A stretch of DNA of 29,706 bases from Candidatus Sungbacteria bacterium RIFCSPHIGHO2_02_FULL_52_23 (GTDB lineage Bacteria; Patescibacteriota; Minisyncoccia; Sungbacterales; HO2-52-23). The notes below the pieces were generated by a model. It made no database searches, was not told where the DNA came from, and saw only the letters and a program-made list of their open reading frames with translations. Location: positions 1 to 29,706 of the forward strand of contig MHQM01000039.1 of NCBI GenBank assembly GCA_001820655.1, in the 5' to 3' direction. Numbering within the stretch: the stretch's first letter is position 1; each line of letters opens with the position of its first letter. Below, in pieces: positions 22,940-29,706 of this stretch. Made by a program: the position numbers and the translations under genes.

Positions 22940-22947
22940 TGTCTCCA

Positions 22948-23502
22948 ATGAAAGATGCAAAGAAATTGAATCTCGGATGCGGGACCGATATCAAACCGGA
23001 CTGGGTCAATCTTGATTCGTCACATCTGCCGGGAGTGGATATCGTGCATGATATCGCCGCACTCCCCCTCCCTTTTCCCGACGGGCAGTTTGAGGAAATC
23101 CTCTGCCGCGACATACTGGAGCACCTGGACTATGCGCCGGTATTGCGCGATATTCATCGCATCATGGCACCAGGCGGACTGCTCCGTATCCGCGTGCCGC
23201 ATTTCACGTCAAAGCACAATTTTATAGATCCGACGCACAAAAGACTCTTCTCGGTAAACACGTTTGATTTTTTCGTAAAAAACTCCGCGCTTAAAAGAGA
23301 ACGTGCATATTATTTTGATTTCGCGTTTGAACGTATCGCCTCGCGGCGCATCACATTTGAGCGAAGCTCGCGCATCTATGCCTACAACCGCATCGTGGAG
23401 TGGCTCGCCAACCTATCGCCCCGCTCGCAGGAAATCTATGAATCTACCGCTCCCTCGCGCCTTTTCCCCGCCTACAACATAGAAATCACGCTCGTGAAGT
23501 GA
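22948..23502 (+). CDS. Small SAM-dependent methyltransferase, only plus-strand gene
   Basis: A 184-residue protein, about the minimal length for the fold. Motif I KLNLGCGTDIKPDWVNLD (6-23) and LPFPDGQFEEILCRDILEHL are typical of Methyltransf_11-type proteins found in glycosyltransferase clusters; HRIMAPGGLLRIRVPHFTS completes the core. The C-terminal part is short and basic. The start is ATG 22948, preceded by a divergent promoter; an in-frame TTG nine bases earlier is less likely. Its 3' end converges on the 23573-24691 gene, with a 40-bp palindrome between them. Being separately transcribed, it may be regulated apart from the large units. Confidence 0.82.
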   Translation: MKDAKKLNLGCGTDIKPDWVNLDSSHLPGVDIVHDIAALPLPFPDGQFEEILCRDILEHLDYAPVLRDIHRIMAPGGLLRIRVPHFTSKHNFIDPTHKRLFSVNTFDFFVKNSALKRERAYYFDFAFERIASRRITFERSSRIYAYNRIVEWLANLSPRSQEIYESTAPSRLFPAYNIEITLVK

Positions 23503-23533
23503 GCCGGCAGGACGTCCTTCTCTTCCCGATACC

Positions 23534-23573
23534 AATTCAGCCTATACTTACGATCGTAAGTATAGGCTGAATT
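23534..23573. terminator. 40-bp perfect palindrome between convergent genes
   Basis: The segment is exactly self-complementary over 20 bp per arm, beginning AATTCAGCCTATACTTACGA and centred between 23553 and 23554. It lies 32 bases after the plus-strand stop (23502) and its last base coincides with the third base of the minus-strand TGA (23573-23575). The position suits a bidirectional terminator, but neither side has a convincing T-run. It could instead be a binding site or a recently formed inverted duplication. Confidence 0.6.
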
Positions 23574-24691
23574 CAAAAATCTCCTGTAGTATTCGTACTG
23601 ATGAGTTTCCGATAAAGCTCAATATAGCGCGCGATCTTGTGGTCCCACGTCATGATTCGGGCAAAAGCAAGCGATGAGGATACCATCGCTTTTTTCTTGT
23701 CGGGATTTCCCAAAATCGCAAGTATTGCGGACGCAAAATCGTCCGGACTGCGCGTCGCGACAAGTATGCCGTTTTCGCCTTCGCGCACCGCGTCATCAAT
23801 GCCGCAGTTTTTGCTTCCGACGACAGGAAGTCCGGCCGCCGCGGCTTCCAGAAACACAAGCCCGAATCCTTCCACATCGTGGCCAACATTTTGCGAAAAC
23901 AGGCAAAAGAGCTCCGCTCTGCGGTAGACATCCGCAAGCTTTTCGCGCGTATCCACGTCTTCCAGCATCACGACCGATCCCTCCAATCCTTCCTCGCGGA
24001 TGACGCGCCGCAGGCGCCCATAGTAGTCGTCGGCAAATCTGTTCCCCACGATCACATAGGAGAGCTCCGGAAACTGTTTTTTTACTTTGGCAAATGCCTT
24101 GATGCTCAAGTGATACCCTTTGCGCCAACGCAACTGTCCTACGCCGAGGATATACGGCTTGAACTGCGATACGTCGTAATGCGCGCCATCGGCACGGGCA
24201 AAAAAATCCGCATCCACGCCGTGATTCAGAACCTCAATCGTAAGATCCGGGACTTTCTTTAAGACTTCATCGCGGGTAAACGCGCTGATCGCGGTAAGAT
24301 GATCCGCGCGGCGGTATGCCCATGCGACCAGGGGACGATGCAGTACGCTATAGAGCGGTATGATGGAATTACTGCCGGTGGCGGTAATGATGACTCTTTT
24401 GCCCATACCAAGAGATGCAAGCACGGCAACCAGGCCGTAGGGAAACACATCAAGCGCATGCACCACGTCGCATGTCCGTATTATGCTTCGTATCCGCGGC
24501 AGTGCCATAAGCAACGACAGCGCGCCGGGGCGCAGAAGTGCTGTCTCATACGGCTCTCCCGCGGGAGCCGACGTCACGACCGCGACCGCATCGCTACCGA
24601 ATTCGTCTTGAGCGCCTTTGATAAGCCTGCGGGAAAATACTCCCGCGCCATTATCCTGCCGTACATTATGCGTAAGAAAACAGATTTTCAT
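23573..24691 (-). CDS. GT4-family glycosyltransferase
   Basis: A 372-residue GT-B glycosyltransferase, last gene of the six-gene unit at the right. The acceptor domain starts MKICFLTHNVRQDNGAG and contains DVVHALDVFPYGL; the donor domain contains YILGVGQLRWRKGYHLSIKA, VIVGNRFADDYYG, and DVEGFGLVFLEAAAAGLPVV, with the paired glutamates of GT4 enzymes. The start ATG 24691 is fixed by an ATGA overlap with the upstream stop; longer readings run backwards through that gene. The sugar donor is not identifiable. Confidence 0.88.
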   Translation of the reverse strand: MKICFLTHNVRQDNGAGVFSRRLIKGAQDEFGSDAVAVVTSAPAGEPYETALLRPGALSLLMALPRIRSIIRTCDVVHALDVFPYGLVAVLASLGMGKRVIITATGSNSIIPLYSVLHRPLVAWAYRRADHLTAISAFTRDEVLKKVPDLTIEVLNHGVDADFFARADGAHYDVSQFKPYILGVGQLRWRKGYHLSIKAFAKVKKQFPELSYVIVGNRFADDYYGRLRRVIREEGLEGSVVMLEDVDTREKLADVYRRAELFCLFSQNVGHDVEGFGLVFLEAAAAGLPVVGSKNCGIDDAVREGENGILVATRSPDDFASAILAILGNPDKKKAMVSSSLAFARIMTWDHKIARYIELYRKLISTNTTGDF

Positions 24692-25767
24692 ACCAGCGTA
24701 TGCAGTACCAAGAGAACTCCTTGAGCGGCTTTCGGCCATGTAAATTCGCGGGCGCGCGCGCTCCCGCGCATAATGAGATCCGATCGCACGCGCGGATCGG
24801 CCGCGATGCGTTCCATTGCATCGGTAATCTCCTCCATCTTCTCCGGATCCACGAGCAGTGCCGCGTCCCCCGCGAGCTCCGCAAGCGATGACGCGCGGGA
24901 CGTGATGACCGCCGTGCCGCACGCCATTGCTTCCAGTACCGGCAAGCCAAAGCCTTCAATCATACTTGGATAGACGAGTGTCGTAGCACGGCGATATAGA
25001 TACGCGATTTCACCGTCAGAACGATATCCAAGAAAACGTACCCTATCGCGGGCGCTTCCCTGTGCCGCCTCGCGCCGCAGACGATCTGCGTACTCCCCTT
25101 CCGCTTTGCCCGCAAGCAGAAGATGATAATCAGGATGGCGCGAAGAAAATCTTTCAAATGCCTTGATGATCGCAAGAACGTTTTTTCGCTCCTTCATGAC
25201 ACCGACAAACAAAAAGAACTTTTCGGGCGTATCCACAGTCTCCTCGGGCGTATCGCATACAGGATTAAATCCCAAAGGTACGACGCGTATCTTATCCTCC
25301 GCAATCCCGAAAAAACGGACGGTATCCTTTTTGGTCGCTTCCGAAACCGCGATAACCGCGTCAGCACTTCTCAAAGCAAAGGCATGGCGGAGACGCAGAA
25401 AATATCTCTGGAAACGCTCTCCAAATCCTCGCGCCGGCATCGCAAGATACGCAAAATCAAGCGCGATCACAACGGACTTTCCGGGATGCACAACTATCGG
25501 CATGATCGGCGTGTAATACAGATACACGTCCGCGCGGGGAGCGCGGGCGATACCGCGGTCGCGCCAGAACAGTCCTCCGCCGAGCGGATGATGCGACCAG
25601 TTGTGTCCGGGGAATTCCGGCCGGGTGGGCACCGTACCTTTTGTGAATATCAGAAACTCATCTCCGGGGGCGCTTGCAATCATTGCGCGCACAATATCCA
25701 TCAGCGCGCGGCCAAGGCCTGCGGGTTGTTTTTCTCCGTACGGATCCAAAATAATGCCTATTTTCAT
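24688..25767 (-). CDS. GT4 mannosyltransferase-like glycosyltransferase
   Basis: A 359-residue GT4 enzyme of the WbdB/WbdC/mannosyltransferase-like group: GLGRALMDIVRAM near the N-terminus, then DAVIAVSEATKKDTVRFFG, FFLFVGVMKERKNVLAIIKA, VRFLGYRSDGEIAYLYRRA and the strong donor-site match YPSMIEGFGLPVLEAMACG. The last segment is typical of mannose- or deoxymannose-transferring family members, which would suit the GDP-sugar branch begun by Gmd. The start ATG 25767 is set by an ATGA overlap with the upstream gene, and its own stop overlaps the next start in the same way. Confidence 0.89.
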   Translation of the reverse strand: MKIGIILDPYGEKQPAGLGRALMDIVRAMIASAPGDEFLIFTKGTVPTRPEFPGHNWSHHPLGGGLFWRDRGIARAPRADVYLYYTPIMPIVVHPGKSVVIALDFAYLAMPARGFGERFQRYFLRLRHAFALRSADAVIAVSEATKKDTVRFFGIAEDKIRVVPLGFNPVCDTPEETVDTPEKFFLFVGVMKERKNVLAIIKAFERFSSRHPDYHLLLAGKAEGEYADRLRREAAQGSARDRVRFLGYRSDGEIAYLYRRATTLVYPSMIEGFGLPVLEAMACGTAVITSRASSLAELAGDAALLVDPEKMEEITDAMERIAADPRVRSDLIMRGSARAREFTWPKAAQGVLLVLHTLV

Positions 25768-26924
25768 AAAAAATTCTGCATTCCGGCTGCTGCAAGGATG
25801 CGTCTGGCGCGTTTCTCCCATGTAAACCCCGCTACACTCTCCCGCGCGCGCCCGGCACGTGCCAGCGCTTCATCCGGATGGGACAGCACATACCGTACCG
25901 TCTCGGCACACGACTCGCCATTGTCAGGCTCATAAAAAAATACTTCGGCTTCGGTCACTTGTGCGCGGTTTGCCGGTGTCGCGGAAGCCACGATCGGCAC
26001 GCCGGACGCCATATACTCAAAAAGCTTCATCGGCGACGTATGCAAATACGAGTAATCGTTTTTCTTGGTTCCGAAGAGAAGCAGGACATCAGCTGCCGCA
26101 AGCCACATGGGCATCTCTCTGTACTCGCGAGCTCCTGCCGCAGTCAGATTGGCGGGGAGCTCGCGCCCCGTCACTTTTTTAAGTTCTCCGGCGTCTCCCC
26201 CCACCGTGTAAACTCTCGCATCAGCCGCAAGAAGTGAGGCCGCATCTATCATCGTCTCAAGTCCTTTCCATGAATAAAACTTCCCCGCATACAAAGCAAT
26301 CCGATCTTCCGCAGGCAAGGCGAGCGCGCGCCGCGCCGCAGCTTTGTCTTTATCCGGCGCAAACATCGCAAGATCAATACCGTTTGGCTGGACAGTGATC
26401 TTGTCTCCGGAGATTCCGAATGCCCGTATCAGCGCATCCCGAACCGCAGAATTGATGACAACGATCGCCACGGCACGCCGGAACAGCGCCTGAAACGGGA
26501 GAGACCACTGTTTTGCATCATGAATCTCCGCGATATACGGAATCCCGAGAAACGGCACGAAGAGAAAAGAAAATTGATCTACATCAATTGCCCATAGTAT
26601 GGCACGCTCCCTTCTTTTTGGCCGCAGATACGTACGGTATGCGAACATAAAGACAAAAGAGCTGATCCAATATCCGATCCTGCCCCTGCCATACCAGTCC
26701 AGAGTCGGGAGACGCGTTATAGGGACATCCACGCGCAAGCCGTAGAAATCTTTTAAACTTCGGGCATCCGTAGCGCGTCTTGGCGCGATCACTTCCACGT
26801 CGGCTCCCGCCTCAATAAGCGCCTCGCACATCTTGGCGATCTGGATGCCATGCGCTTTTTCAGTCGGCAGACGCGCATTTGCGACATAATAAATTTTTAT
26901 TCCGCGCGGCATAAGAGAAGTCAT
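25764..26924 (-). CDS. GT4-family glycosyltransferase
   Basis: A 386-residue GT-B enzyme. IYYVANARLPTEKAHGIQIAK near residues 11-31 is a common acceptor-domain opening of capsule glycosyltransferases; the donor domain has IALYAGKFYSWKGLETMIDA and HTSPMKLFEYMASGVPIVAS, where the usual E-x7-E motif is replaced by the KLFEYMASG form. Two moderately hydrophobic stretches (SFVFMFAYRTYL and FSFLFVPFLGIPYI) suggest membrane association. ATGA overlaps link it to both neighbours. MTSLM or the internal ATG at codon 5 are alternative starts; the overlap supports the first. Confidence 0.87.
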   Translation of the reverse strand: MTSLMPRGIKIYYVANARLPTEKAHGIQIAKMCEALIEAGADVEVIAPRRATDARSLKDFYGLRVDVPITRLPTLDWYGRGRIGYWISSFVFMFAYRTYLRPKRRERAILWAIDVDQFSFLFVPFLGIPYIAEIHDAKQWSLPFQALFRRAVAIVVINSAVRDALIRAFGISGDKITVQPNGIDLAMFAPDKDKAAARRALALPAEDRIALYAGKFYSWKGLETMIDAASLLAADARVYTVGGDAGELKKVTGRELPANLTAAGAREYREMPMWLAAADVLLLFGTKKNDYSYLHTSPMKLFEYMASGVPIVASATPANRAQVTEAEVFFYEPDNGESCAETVRYVLSHPDEALARAGRARESVAGFTWEKRARRILAAAGMQNFL

Positions 26925-27964
26925 ACCGGACGCGCAAGGAGATGCGCCATGGTCTCCACCATCCGGTCAAGCGCATGATCCCGCACCACAATATCGCGAA
27001 GCTCTGCCACAGGACGCTTTTCTTTACTCAAAGTTTTGATACGCGCCGCAAACTCCTCCGCACTCGGACGGTCAATAAAATACTGCGCGGGCAGGATCGC
27101 GCGATACGCGTCGTTTGACGTCAGCACCGAAAGGCCGCATGCCATGGCTTCAAGCACTGCCTTATCAAGAGAGCCTGTGCGCGAAGCGTTTAAAAAGATG
27201 TCATGGTCTTTCAAGATGCCGGGTATTTCCGAATAATGCCGATCGCCTAAAAACTGAATACGGTCTTCAAGATTCTTTTCACGGACAAATGCCTTGATTT
27301 TCTCGGCATACGCAAAATCGCCCGGCGTGATGGGACTGCCGACAAGCGTCAGCGTCCATGCGCGGTCCCATGTATCGCGCAGGAGAGCTGTCGCATTGAT
27401 GATGGTCTCATAATCCTTGACCGGTGAAAGCCTGCCGACGCTCACAAAGCTCAGAGGATTCTTTTTTGAGACAGGACGGTGGGGGGCGAGAGAAAAGAGA
27501 TCCGTATTGATCGCCTGTCCCACATGATGGACTTTTTTGGACGGCAATCGGAATCCCGCTTCCGAGGACGTCACGACATGATCCACAAGGCGCTCGGCCA
27601 GATGCAGACGCCACGACACTCCTCCATGCGCATACCACAGAGCCGTCGTCTGCTTGCGTCCGACGATAAAGGGAAAAGCGGCGATCGCAAACTCGGGAAT
27701 CTGATGGAACAGCACCGCATCAGAATGCGCAAAGTGGCGCGCAAAAAATACCCAAAACCGCCAGAGGCGCCGAAGTTTCCCGTATCCCTTTTCTTTGCCG
27801 AGCGAATAGACCTCCACGTTTGACGGGAAATCCGTCGTGCCTACGCGCGACGCGATGATCGTCACGGACGATGCGTGCCGCGCAAGCAATTCAAACCAGT
27901 AGTAAAACGCGCCAAGATTGGTATCTTCGCGATCGGCCGCCTGGGTTACGATGAGTAACTTCAT
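26921..27964 (-). CDS. GT4-family glycosyltransferase
   Basis: A 347-residue GT-B enzyme beginning MKLLIVTQAADREDTNLGAF. The linker shows HHVGQAINTDLFS, and the donor domain SFVSVGRLSPVKDYETIINA, IQFLGDRHYSEIPGIL and FLNASRTGSLDKAVLEAMACGLSVLTS. The donor-site motif retains one clear glutamate (VLEAMACG), while the position of the first is occupied by Ser-Leu-Asp, a modest departure from the E-x7-E pattern. It is joined to neighbours by ATGA overlaps on both sides, so its start is secure. Confidence 0.88.
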   Translation of the reverse strand: MKLLIVTQAADREDTNLGAFYYWFELLARHASSVTIIASRVGTTDFPSNVEVYSLGKEKGYGKLRRLWRFWVFFARHFAHSDAVLFHQIPEFAIAAFPFIVGRKQTTALWYAHGGVSWRLHLAERLVDHVVTSSEAGFRLPSKKVHHVGQAINTDLFSLAPHRPVSKKNPLSFVSVGRLSPVKDYETIINATALLRDTWDRAWTLTLVGSPITPGDFAYAEKIKAFVREKNLEDRIQFLGDRHYSEIPGILKDHDIFLNASRTGSLDKAVLEAMACGLSVLTSNDAYRAILPAQYFIDRPSAEEFAARIKTLSKEKRPVAELRDIVVRDHALDRMVETMAHLLARPV

Positions 27965-29043
27965 GAAAAGCAGGATTCCAAACTCTTCTTATATAACATA
28001 AGATACTCCTCACGCGTTTCCGGGTACAGACCCGCAGATGTTTCGCGGGCTTTATTTGCCATACGACCGCGAAGTCCCGGGTCGCGCCAAATCTCTGCGA
28101 CAGCCGTGCCAAATGCCTTAATATCCCCGACAGGCACGACACGCCCATTTTCGTGATCGCGGACAACTTCTCCGGCAAGCCCGACATCGGTCATGACGAC
28201 GGGAAGCCCCGCGGCCATGGCTTCAATTACTGCCCTTCCCCATCCTTCATACCGCGATGATAAAAGAAAGAGATCAAACGATTTATAAAAAGATGCCAGA
28301 TCATCACGCCACGGCTCAATGATGATATTTTTCGTCAATCCATAATTCCTAATTCCTAATTCATAATTCGCGTTATCCGGTCCTTCGCCTACAATGACGA
28401 GAAGCGCTTTCGGGCATATCTTTACAAAGTCACGCATCATATCAATCAGCAAAGAAAAATTCTTTTCTTTTTCCACAAATCTTCCGGCCGCGATCATTTT
28501 AAAATCATAGTCTTGAAAGCGTTTCTCGGTGGCCGGATCCGGTACTGACGCCATGAACCTAGAGACATCCGTAAAAATCGGCAATACGAAGATTTTTTCA
28601 GGTTGTAGGTTGTAGGTTGCCTGCCTGTCCGGTAGGCAGGTAGGTTGTAGCAATGAACGACGAATCCGATGACTCACAACGCGTAGACACGATACCCGCG
28701 GAATTAAAAACAGCGCACACATATACCGCATGCGCTCTTTCCATGACGCACGGCGATACCACGGACTCATGACATCGGTATGTATCTGCAGGTGAAATGG
28801 GACGCCGCTCATGCGCGATAGCACATATGCAAACATACCGGTTTCATCCGCGCCCTGCGCGGTGATCAGATCATATTCTCCTCTCAAAGCACGCGCTTCG
28901 CGCCACGCCTGTATGATACGCCCGCGAGACAGCACGACGATATACAGCGCGTCAAAAAGACGCGCATAGTCCGCCATCCTCGTAGCACTCTCACTGCCGG
29001 GGATTTTCACGCGGGGATCCGCGCTGATCATCAAAACCTTCAT
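27961..29043 (-). CDS. GT4-family glycosyltransferase with in-frame repeat insertions
   Basis: A 360-residue GT-B glycosyltransferase. Core motifs: MKVLMISADPRVKIPGSES, MIAAGRFVEKEKNFSLLIDM, LLVIVGEGP and SSRYEGWGRAVIEAMAAGLPVV. Two stretches look inserted. Residues 133-148 contain TCLPDRQATYNLQ, encoded by a palindrome flanked by tandem GTAGGTTG units; family members usually have a short loop here between the acceptor-domain helix and the ki.vlpi.vD strand. Residues 226-236 read ANYELGIRNYG, encoded by a tandem AATTC-rich repeat just after GEGP. The frame stays open, so the enzyme may remain active. The start ATG 29043 overlaps the upstream stop as ATGA. Confidence 0.86.
   Translation of the reverse strand: MKVLMISADPRVKIPGSESATRMADYARLFDALYIVVLSRGRIIQAWREARALRGEYDLITAQGADETGMFAYVLSRMSGVPFHLQIHTDVMSPWYRRASWKERMRYMCALFLIPRVSCLRVVSHRIRRSLLQPTCLPDRQATYNLQPEKIFVLPIFTDVSRFMASVPDPATEKRFQDYDFKMIAAGRFVEKEKNFSLLIDMMRDFVKICPKALLVIVGEGPDNANYELGIRNYGLTKNIIIEPWRDDLASFYKSFDLFLLSSRYEGWGRAVIEAMAAGLPVVMTDVGLAGEVVRDHENGRVVPVGDIKAFGTAVAEIWRDPGLRGRMANKARETSAGLYPETREEYLMLYKKSLESCFS
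28341..28370. repeat. Tandem AATTCCT-type repeat inside a glycosyltransferase gene
   Basis: Four AATTC units occur in 30 bases (CATAATTCCTAATTCCTAAT and so on), encoding NYELGIRNYG on the minus strand. The A+T content contrasts with the GC-richer gene around it. A similar element translated as NYELGIRN is one I remember from several unrelated genomes, which I cannot verify here. Confidence 0.6.
28601..28650. repeat. Small palindromic repeat with GTAGGTTG tandem flanks
   Basis: CCTGCCT (28620-28626) and AGGCAGG (28634-28640) are inverted repeats around a seven-base loop, GTCCGGT. Two tandem GGTTGTA units lie on the left and a further TAGGTTGTAG on the right. Read on the minus strand it encodes LQPTCLPDRQATYNLQ in frame with the glycosyltransferase. 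Such CLPDRQA-like insertions are, as I recall, frequent in Parcubacteria genomes. Confidence 0.7.
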
Positions 29044-29706
29044 AGATTCTTGAGGGCTTGTACTGTTTCTTTTATCATGCGCTCTTTGGTGTACGGCCAA
29101 TCATGGATGGGAGCCGCCATAGGAGTTTTGGCGACTGTTTTCCGTATCGCGGCTTTCAACTGCTCAAGATTATTATACTCTATCAGAGTACCGCGTGCGT
29201 CATCCCCTATGACCTCGGGATTGCCGCCGATGCGCGACGCAATCACAGGAAGCCCCACAGCCACGGCTTCAAGCAGAGTATGCGACAGCCCCTCATAGCC
29301 TGAATTGAGCACAAATACATCTCCTGCGGCAAAATACGATAAAAGCATCTCGCGGGAAATCGCTCCTGCAAGGCGCACGCGAGGCGCGATTCCGCGCGCG
29401 GCGATTTTCTGCCGGATATTATTTTCTTCAGGGCCGGATCCCGCAATCACCAGAGACACATCCGGTATTTCTTCTTTCATGTCCGCAACCGCATCAATCA
29501 GCACTGAAAATCCTTTCCACGGGACAAGACGGCCCGCCGAAATAATCACCGTACCGGAAAGTCCGAGCGACGCACGCGCATCCTCCCGCGCAGGCAAGGC
29601 ACGCGGGATCTCGCATGCATTATAAATGACTTCAATCTTCTCTGGCGCGATACCCCATCCTGCCACGATCCCCGCAAGATACCTGCTCGGCACGATGACG
29701 CGATCC
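29040..29706 (-). CDS. GT4-family glycosyltransferase, C-terminal part (partial)
   Basis: The 5' end lies beyond the right edge; the visible 221 or so residues begin in the linker (DRVIVPSRYLAG) and cover the whole donor domain. ISAGRLVPWKGFSVLIDA, LVIAGSGPEENNI, VRLAGAISREMLLSYF and NSGYEGLSHTLLEAVAVGLPVIAS are classic GT4 motifs, including both glutamates. GGNPEVIGD is the usual end of the donor site. It overlaps the next gene by ATGA. It is the first visible gene of the right-hand glycosyltransferase unit; that unit's promoter is outside the window. Confidence 0.88.
   Translation of the reverse strand, partial: DRVIVPSRYLAGIVAGWGIAPEKIEVIYNACEIPRALPAREDARASLGLSGTVIISAGRLVPWKGFSVLIDAVADMKEEIPDVSLVIAGSGPEENNIRQKIAARGIAPRVRLAGAISREMLLSYFAAGDVFVLNSGYEGLSHTLLEAVAVGLPVIASRIGGNPEVIGDDARGTLIEYNNLEQLKAAIRKTVAKTPMAAPIHDWPYTKERMIKETVQALKNL

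Noticed and set aside
22209..23015. Long plus-strand frame opposite the methyltransferase at 22197-22862
   Set aside because: Antisense shadow; it crosses the divergent promoter and overlaps the true plus-strand gene in another frame.
22863..23114. Longer reading of the minus-strand methyltransferase
   Set aside because: It would cross the divergent promoters and overlap the start of the opposing gene; residues there are not protein-like.
24692..24922. N-terminal extension of the GT4 gene at 23573-24691
   Set aside because: It lies inside the upstream glycosyltransferase; the ATGA overlap at 24688-24691 gives the canonical start.
28601..28650. CRISPR-like repeat
   Set aside because: Units are tandem and 7-8 bases long without unique spacers, and lie inside an open coding frame.
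1025..29043. Recoding of TGA as glycine (SR1/Gracilibacteria code)
   Set aside because: TGA closes most genes at ATGA overlaps at the expected protein ends, and no core motif needs TGA read-through.

Overview
The window is one long, almost gap-free surface-glycan biosynthesis locus. I count 31 protein genes, two of them cut by the window ends. All are on the minus strand except one small methyltransferase at 22948-23502. No rRNA, tRNA, CRISPR array or transposase gene was seen, and no gap between genes exceeds 200 bases. TGA is an ordinary stop here: thirteen gene junctions are ATGA overlaps. This argues against the recoded genetic code of Gracilibacteria and SR1. Most starts lack a Shine-Dalgarno sequence. 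One glycosyltransferase carries a small in-frame palindromic repeat that translates to a CLPDRQA-type peptide, a signature I associate from memory with Parcubacteria. My best guess is therefore a Candidate Phyla Radiation (Patescibacteria, Parcubacteria-like) genome; this is an inference and no marker gene is present.

Layout, read in the minus-strand direction. (1) 29706-23573: six overlapping GT4-type glycosyltransferase genes in one transcription unit, ending at a 40-bp perfect palindrome that faces the lone plus-strand gene. (2) 22862-18233: a unit that starts at a divergent promoter and encodes a methyltransferase, GDP-mannose 4,6-dehydratase, a GT4 enzyme, RmlB and RmlA. (3) 18065-14898: a phytanoyl-CoA-dioxygenase-like enzyme, a methyltransferase and a GT-B-like protein. 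(4) 14799-11137: a second GT-B-like protein of the same family, an FkbM methyltransferase and a third family member. (5) 10942-6550: a GT-C membrane glycosyltransferase, a GtrB-like GT2, an RmlC-like epimerase, an FdtA-like ketoisomerase and an SDR epimerase. (6) 6456-6049: a solitary unknown gene with its own promoter, strong ribosome binding site and terminator-like hairpin. (7) 5958-1: a TylC3/TcaB9-type C-methyltransferase with its own leaderless-looking promoter, an RmlD-like reductase lacking the catalytic tyrosine, a glycosyltransferase, a methyltransferase, an FdtB-like aminotransferase, a zinc-ribbon methyltransferase, and the first 29 codons of a membrane protein.

How the genes fit together. 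RmlA and RmlB would make dTDP-4-keto-6-deoxyglucose. The FdtA-like ketoisomerase and FdtB-like aminotransferase would turn it into a dTDP-3-amino-3,6-dideoxyhexose. Gmd supplies GDP-4-keto-6-deoxymannose for a second deoxysugar branch. Seven methyltransferases and one Fe(II)/2-oxoglutarate oxygenase suggest a heavily methylated, oxidised glycan. The GT2 plus GT-C pair suggests lipid-linked sugar transfer at the membrane. No initiating phosphoglycosyltransferase, Wzy polymerase or ABC exporter is visible; the truncated membrane protein at the left edge might be a flippase-like protein.

The least expected content is non-coding. Three boundaries between units carry long imperfect palindromes of 100-162 bp. 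Two of these (10944-11105 and 18092-18252) share an internal core, spacing and AGACCT ends, while the rest of their arms differ in sequence but remain perfectly self-complementary. They look like members of one mobile or structured repeat family.
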